From an uncultured Lachnospiraceae bacterium (GTDB taxonomy: Bacteria; Bacillota; Clostridia; Lachnospirales; Lachnospiraceae), in contig CAJUTD010000027.1 of NCBI GenBank assembly GCA_910589635.1, positions 1-32,739 on the forward strand: a DNA stretch of 32,739 nt. Direction: 5' to 3'. Below are positions 30,941 to 32,739 of this stretch, piece after piece. The first letter of the stretch is position 1. Each line of letters begins with the position of its first letter. The position numbers and the translations under genes were made by a program. The notes under the pieces are model-generated. The model did no database searches. It saw only the letters and a list, made by a program, of their open reading frames with translations, and was not told the DNA's origin.

Positions 30941-31621
30941 TTAATAACGCTCCATTTCAAATTCTTCTAAAGGCCTGGTCGCATAATCAAACCCCTTACC
31001 CCGCACTGCATTAGCCTGGTTCTGCATTTGGCTTGCCGCATAGGGATTCACATTCTGCTGCCGATTTGTGCCTTTATCTTGATTGTCCGTCTGTGGTCCT
31101 TTTTCCTTGGCTCTCTCAGAATTTGCCGGATATCTGATTTTGGTTGATGTTGTACCGCCAGACACATAATTCTTTCCGCATTCCGGGCAAACCGCCGTCT
31201 CTATACGCACAGAAACTGACAGCACTTCACCGCCCTTCTGCGCCGCCTTACTGTAAGCATTTGCCACATGTTCTCCTTCATGGGCGCGCACCCTGCCGGC
31301 CGCTGCCTCCGGCGAAATATGCGCCGCCGCCTTAAAGGACACATTCTCATCTGAGCCATCCTTATATTTGCGGTTCTTACAGGTCTGGCACTCTTCACCC
31401 GGTTCTTTCCGTCTAAAACCATCTTTCGGCGTCTCGTCTTCCTTCTGCGCCTTATCCGCCCACGGCAGCCGTTCTTCTCTGGGCTCCCTTTCTCCCTTAG
31501 AAATCTTCCCTGCTTCCTCCGCCTCTTTGTTACCCTGTGGATTGCCTGGCGCATCCATCTGTTTATCTACCAGATGTATACCGTTATAAGATGTGTTCAT
31601 TCCTACCAGGAAACCTGCCAT
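30941..31621 (-). CDS. SprA-like putative metallopeptidase with HExxH motif
   Basis: 226 residues. A hydrophilic, low-complexity first half (rich in Lys and Glu) is followed by CQTCKNRKYKDGSDENVSFK (Cys78 and Cys81), then SPEAAAGRVRAHEGEHVANA with HEGEH at 114-118, a zinc-binding HExxH motif, and CPEC at 145-148. This Cys-HExxH-Cys layout matches the SprA-related family of putative metallopeptidases. No signal peptide. The start at 31621 (MAGFLVGMNTSYNG) has AAGGGG and GGGAG upstream; earlier ATGs have no such site. It shares an operon with the DUF975 gene. Whether it is an active protease is not known; the two cysteine pairs may bind a structural metal. Confidence 0.75.
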   Translation of the reverse strand: MAGFLVGMNTSYNGIHLVDKQMDAPGNPQGNKEAEEAGKISKGEREPREERLPWADKAQKEDETPKDGFRRKEPGEECQTCKNRKYKDGSDENVSFKAAAHISPEAAAGRVRAHEGEHVANAYSKAAQKGGEVLSVSVRIETAVCPECGKNYVSGGTTSTKIRYPANSERAKEKGPQTDNQDKGTNRQQNVNPYAASQMQNQANAVRGKGFDYATRPLEEFEMERY

Positions 31622-31728
31622 GCTCCCATCCCCTTCCTTAAACATAATCGAACTATACTTAGAATTTAGTGTAACATAAATTTGCCTTTTTGACAAATAA
31701 AAAGATGGCTTGCTGCCTGCCATCTGAT

Positions 31729-31836
31729 ATGATACTATCACGGAAGTTTGACCCGGGTGTTGATGCCGTTATAATTGAGGGGACAACGCTTTCCCGTGAA
31801 ACATTAAAACAAAATATTGAAAGAAGAGACACTTGA
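31729..31836 (+). pseudogene. Fragment of an MBL-fold hydrolase-like gene
   Basis: A 35-codon plus-strand frame encoding KFDPGVDAVIIEGTTLSRET, then an unrelated short tail and a stop. VDAVIIEGTTLSR is the block found in MBL-fold metallohydrolases of the RNase J/beta-CASP type. It has no ribosome binding site and no metal-binding HxHxDH, so it is a relic. Identification rests on this one motif. The surrounding 31622-31910 shows nothing else I can name. Confidence 0.4.
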
Positions 31837-31911
31837 AGAAATTGTGTCACCCATGAAATATGTGTCAGGCTTGCGAGCCATATAATCCTCTGGAATTCAA
31901 AAAAAAGAATG

Positions 31912-32042
31912 TTGATTTTCAGATTCAGAAATGTTATATTATAGAAAAGGAGCAACCGCCCACAAAGTGGTTAGCCTCCATAAATAAGCCTAAAGCCTAC
32001 CTGTAACCGGCCAAGTTAGCAAGGTAGGCTTATTTATTTTCG
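31912..32042 (+). ncRNA. Candidate antisense antitoxin RNA for the small toxin
   Basis: A plus-strand promoter TTGATT (31912-31917), 17-base spacer, TATATT (31935-31940) points at the 3' end of the toxin gene. The expected RNA begins near 31947 and runs into the inverted repeat AATAAGCCTA/TAGGCTTATT (about 31983-31992 with 32025-32034), followed by TATTTT. The 3' end overlaps the toxin stop codon at 32034-32036. This is the usual type I layout. The RNA itself is inferred. Confidence 0.5.
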
Positions 32043-32129
32043 CTTGTTGTTCCTATCTATGTAGGCAAGCAGTGAAATGAGAAAAGTGCCACCCAGAATT
32101 AACAGGCTTAAAACTTCATATGTACTCAT
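32034..32129 (-). CDS. Putative holin-like type I toxin (31 residues)
   Basis: 31 codons: MSTYEVLSLLILGGTF then LISLLAYIDRNNKRK. It is a short N-terminus, one transmembrane helix and a Lys/Arg-rich tail, the form of holin-like or Fst/TxpA-type toxins of Bacillota. Perfect GGAGGTGG ribosome binding site before ATG at 32129. It has its own promoter 72 bases upstream. The leader can fold to hide the ribosome binding site, and an antisense RNA candidate covers its 3' end. Such toxins insert into the membrane when the antitoxin RNA is lost. Assignment from sequence pattern and layout; toxicity not shown. Confidence 0.7.
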   Translation of the reverse strand: MSTYEVLSLLILGGTFLISLLAYIDRNNKRK

Positions 32130-32137
32130 GTTCACCA

Positions 32138-32229
32138 CCTCCCTTCTTCTGTAAAGTTAGGGAGGCTGTCCACCTTGTAACACGGTCACTCCGTTTCTGG
32201 ATTATAACACATCCCCTGCCATCAGACAA
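32138..32229 (-). promoter_or_regulatory. Toxin promoter and structured leader with sequestered ribosome binding site
   Basis: Minus strand TTGTCT (32229-32224), 17-base spacer, TATAAT (32206-32201). In the leader CCTCCCT (32165-32159) can pair with AGGGAGG (32144-32138), a 7-bp stem that covers the ribosome binding site. An upstream hairpin ACGG/CCGT is also present. This is a hallmark of type I toxin mRNAs, which need processing or delay before translation. Confidence 0.65.
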
Positions 32230-32306
32230 TCTCTTTTTTCTTACTCTTCGAATTTGAAGAATTGATAAATGGGTTAAACCAGATAGGGATAAAAATAGAT
32301 ATGTAC

Positions 32307-32334
32307 TGGCAGGAGCATAGATTTTCTCCTGCCA
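32307..32334 (-). terminator. Hairpin after the recombinase gene
   Basis: Perfect 9-bp stem TGGCAGGAG (32307-32315) with CTCCTGCCA (32326-32334), 10-base loop, just downstream of the recombinase stop. A T-rich stretch follows only 8-10 bases later on the minus strand, so termination strength is uncertain. Confidence 0.55.
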
Positions 32335-32344
32335 CGCCTATATT

Positions 32345-32739
32345 TTAGGCGGTTTGACGTGTAGTATGCTGCATATATTCCTTTTCCATTTCCCGCATTT
32401 CTTCATCCGTTGGAATGTCTACAATCCCTACATAGGAATAATAAATGTCGATTTTCTGTGTCCGTTTCCCGTCCTTTTTCTCACGCTCATGGATTACGAT
32501 TTTATCCACAAAGGTATTTAAGATTTCGGGCGTCAGTTCGTCAATGCGGGTGTACTTTTTGGTGGCGGCTATCAGCTTGGAAACATTGGTGATTTCCGTG
32601 TCGGCTTCGCTGACCTCGGCGGTCAGGGTTTCAATTTCCTGTTTTAGCTGTTTCTGCTCGGCTTCATATCCGTCCGACAGCTTGTAAAAGCGTTCGTCAT
32701 TCAGCTTTCCGTTGACATTATCCTCATAGATTTTACGGA
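32345..32739 (-). CDS. C-terminal part of a large serine recombinase (TnpX/Tn4451 type, DUF4368)
   Basis: The final 130 residues of a gene that enters from the right edge. RKIYEDNVNGKLNDERFYKL and then SDGYEAEQKQLKQEIETL form the coiled-coil insertion of large serine recombinases. NTFVDKIVIHEREKKDGKRT followed by IDIYYSYVGIVD matches the DUF4368 C-terminal domain of TnpX-like transposases. These enzymes excise and integrate mobilisable transposons through circular intermediates. The catalytic domain lies outside the window. The gene ends with TAA at 32345, so the element end is expected within the next few hundred bases, near the toxin locus. GC-richer codon use than the neighbours fits foreign origin. 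Confidence 0.88.
   Translation of the reverse strand, partial: RKIYEDNVNGKLNDERFYKLSDGYEAEQKQLKQEIETLTAEVSEADTEITNVSKLIAATKKYTRIDELTPEILNTFVDKIVIHEREKKDGKRTQKIDIYYSYVGIVDIPTDEEMREMEKEYMQHTTRQTA

Noticed and set aside
31742..31910. A functional MBL-fold gene upstream of the antisense RNA
   Set aside because: Only one motif in a 35-codon frame, no metal ligands and no ribosome binding site; recorded as a relic.

Overview
The window looks like the chromosome of a gut-type Lachnospiraceae member (Bacillota, Clostridia). Support: moderate-to-low GC, strong AGGAGG-type ribosome binding sites, consensus -35/-10 promoters, BspA-like leucine-rich surface proteins, DUF975, DUF4190 and SprA-like proteins, a TipAL-type MerR regulator and a Tn4451/TnpX-type recombinase. 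Taxonomy is inferred from gene content only. Almost every gene is on the minus strand. I see no rRNA, tRNA or CRISPR array.

Layout. (1) 1-3000 is a decaying region: the start of a secreted protein, a flavodoxin-like pseudogene, an aldo/keto reductase pseudogene, then an intact flavin reductase-TetR operon behind a consensus promoter with two TetR-like operators, a structured repeat, and a DNA methyltransferase remnant. (2) 3000-6700 holds a DHFR-like reductase, an Rrf2 regulator and the metY-cysK sulfur assimilation operon, whose promoter carries a palindrome at the start site. (3) 6600-11700 holds a DUF3089 lipoprotein and a two-gene cyclic-di-GMP module (FIST-GGDEF and PAS-GGDEF-EAL). (4) 11800-21050 holds five co-directional genes for surface and small proteins, including two BspA-like proteins, one of which contains an apparent cysteine-protease domain. 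Upstream of them lies a short segment bounded by two inverted hix-like sites, and next to that a Hin/Gin-like serine recombinase. (5) 21250-28500 holds a MerR/TipAS regulator, a secreted multidomain GH43 glycosidase and the Tex RNA-binding protein. (6) 28600-31700 holds a DUF4190 membrane protein, a nested palindromic repeat, a YjbR protein, a DUF975 membrane protein and an HExxH SprA-like protein. (7) 31700-32739 holds a candidate type I toxin-antitoxin locus and the C-terminal end of a large serine recombinase, so a mobile element begins at the right edge.

The most notable possibility is the 20207-20408 segment. Two 26-bp sites resemble the hix half-site (TATCAAAAA), lie in inverted orientation, share an asymmetric central GT, and sit between a small serine recombinase gene and the surface-protein gene set. 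Inversion would swap promoter-like sequence and dismantle the 17-bp hairpin behind the recombinase gene, so it could phase-vary the surface genes. This is a hypothesis from sequence layout, not a demonstrated switch.
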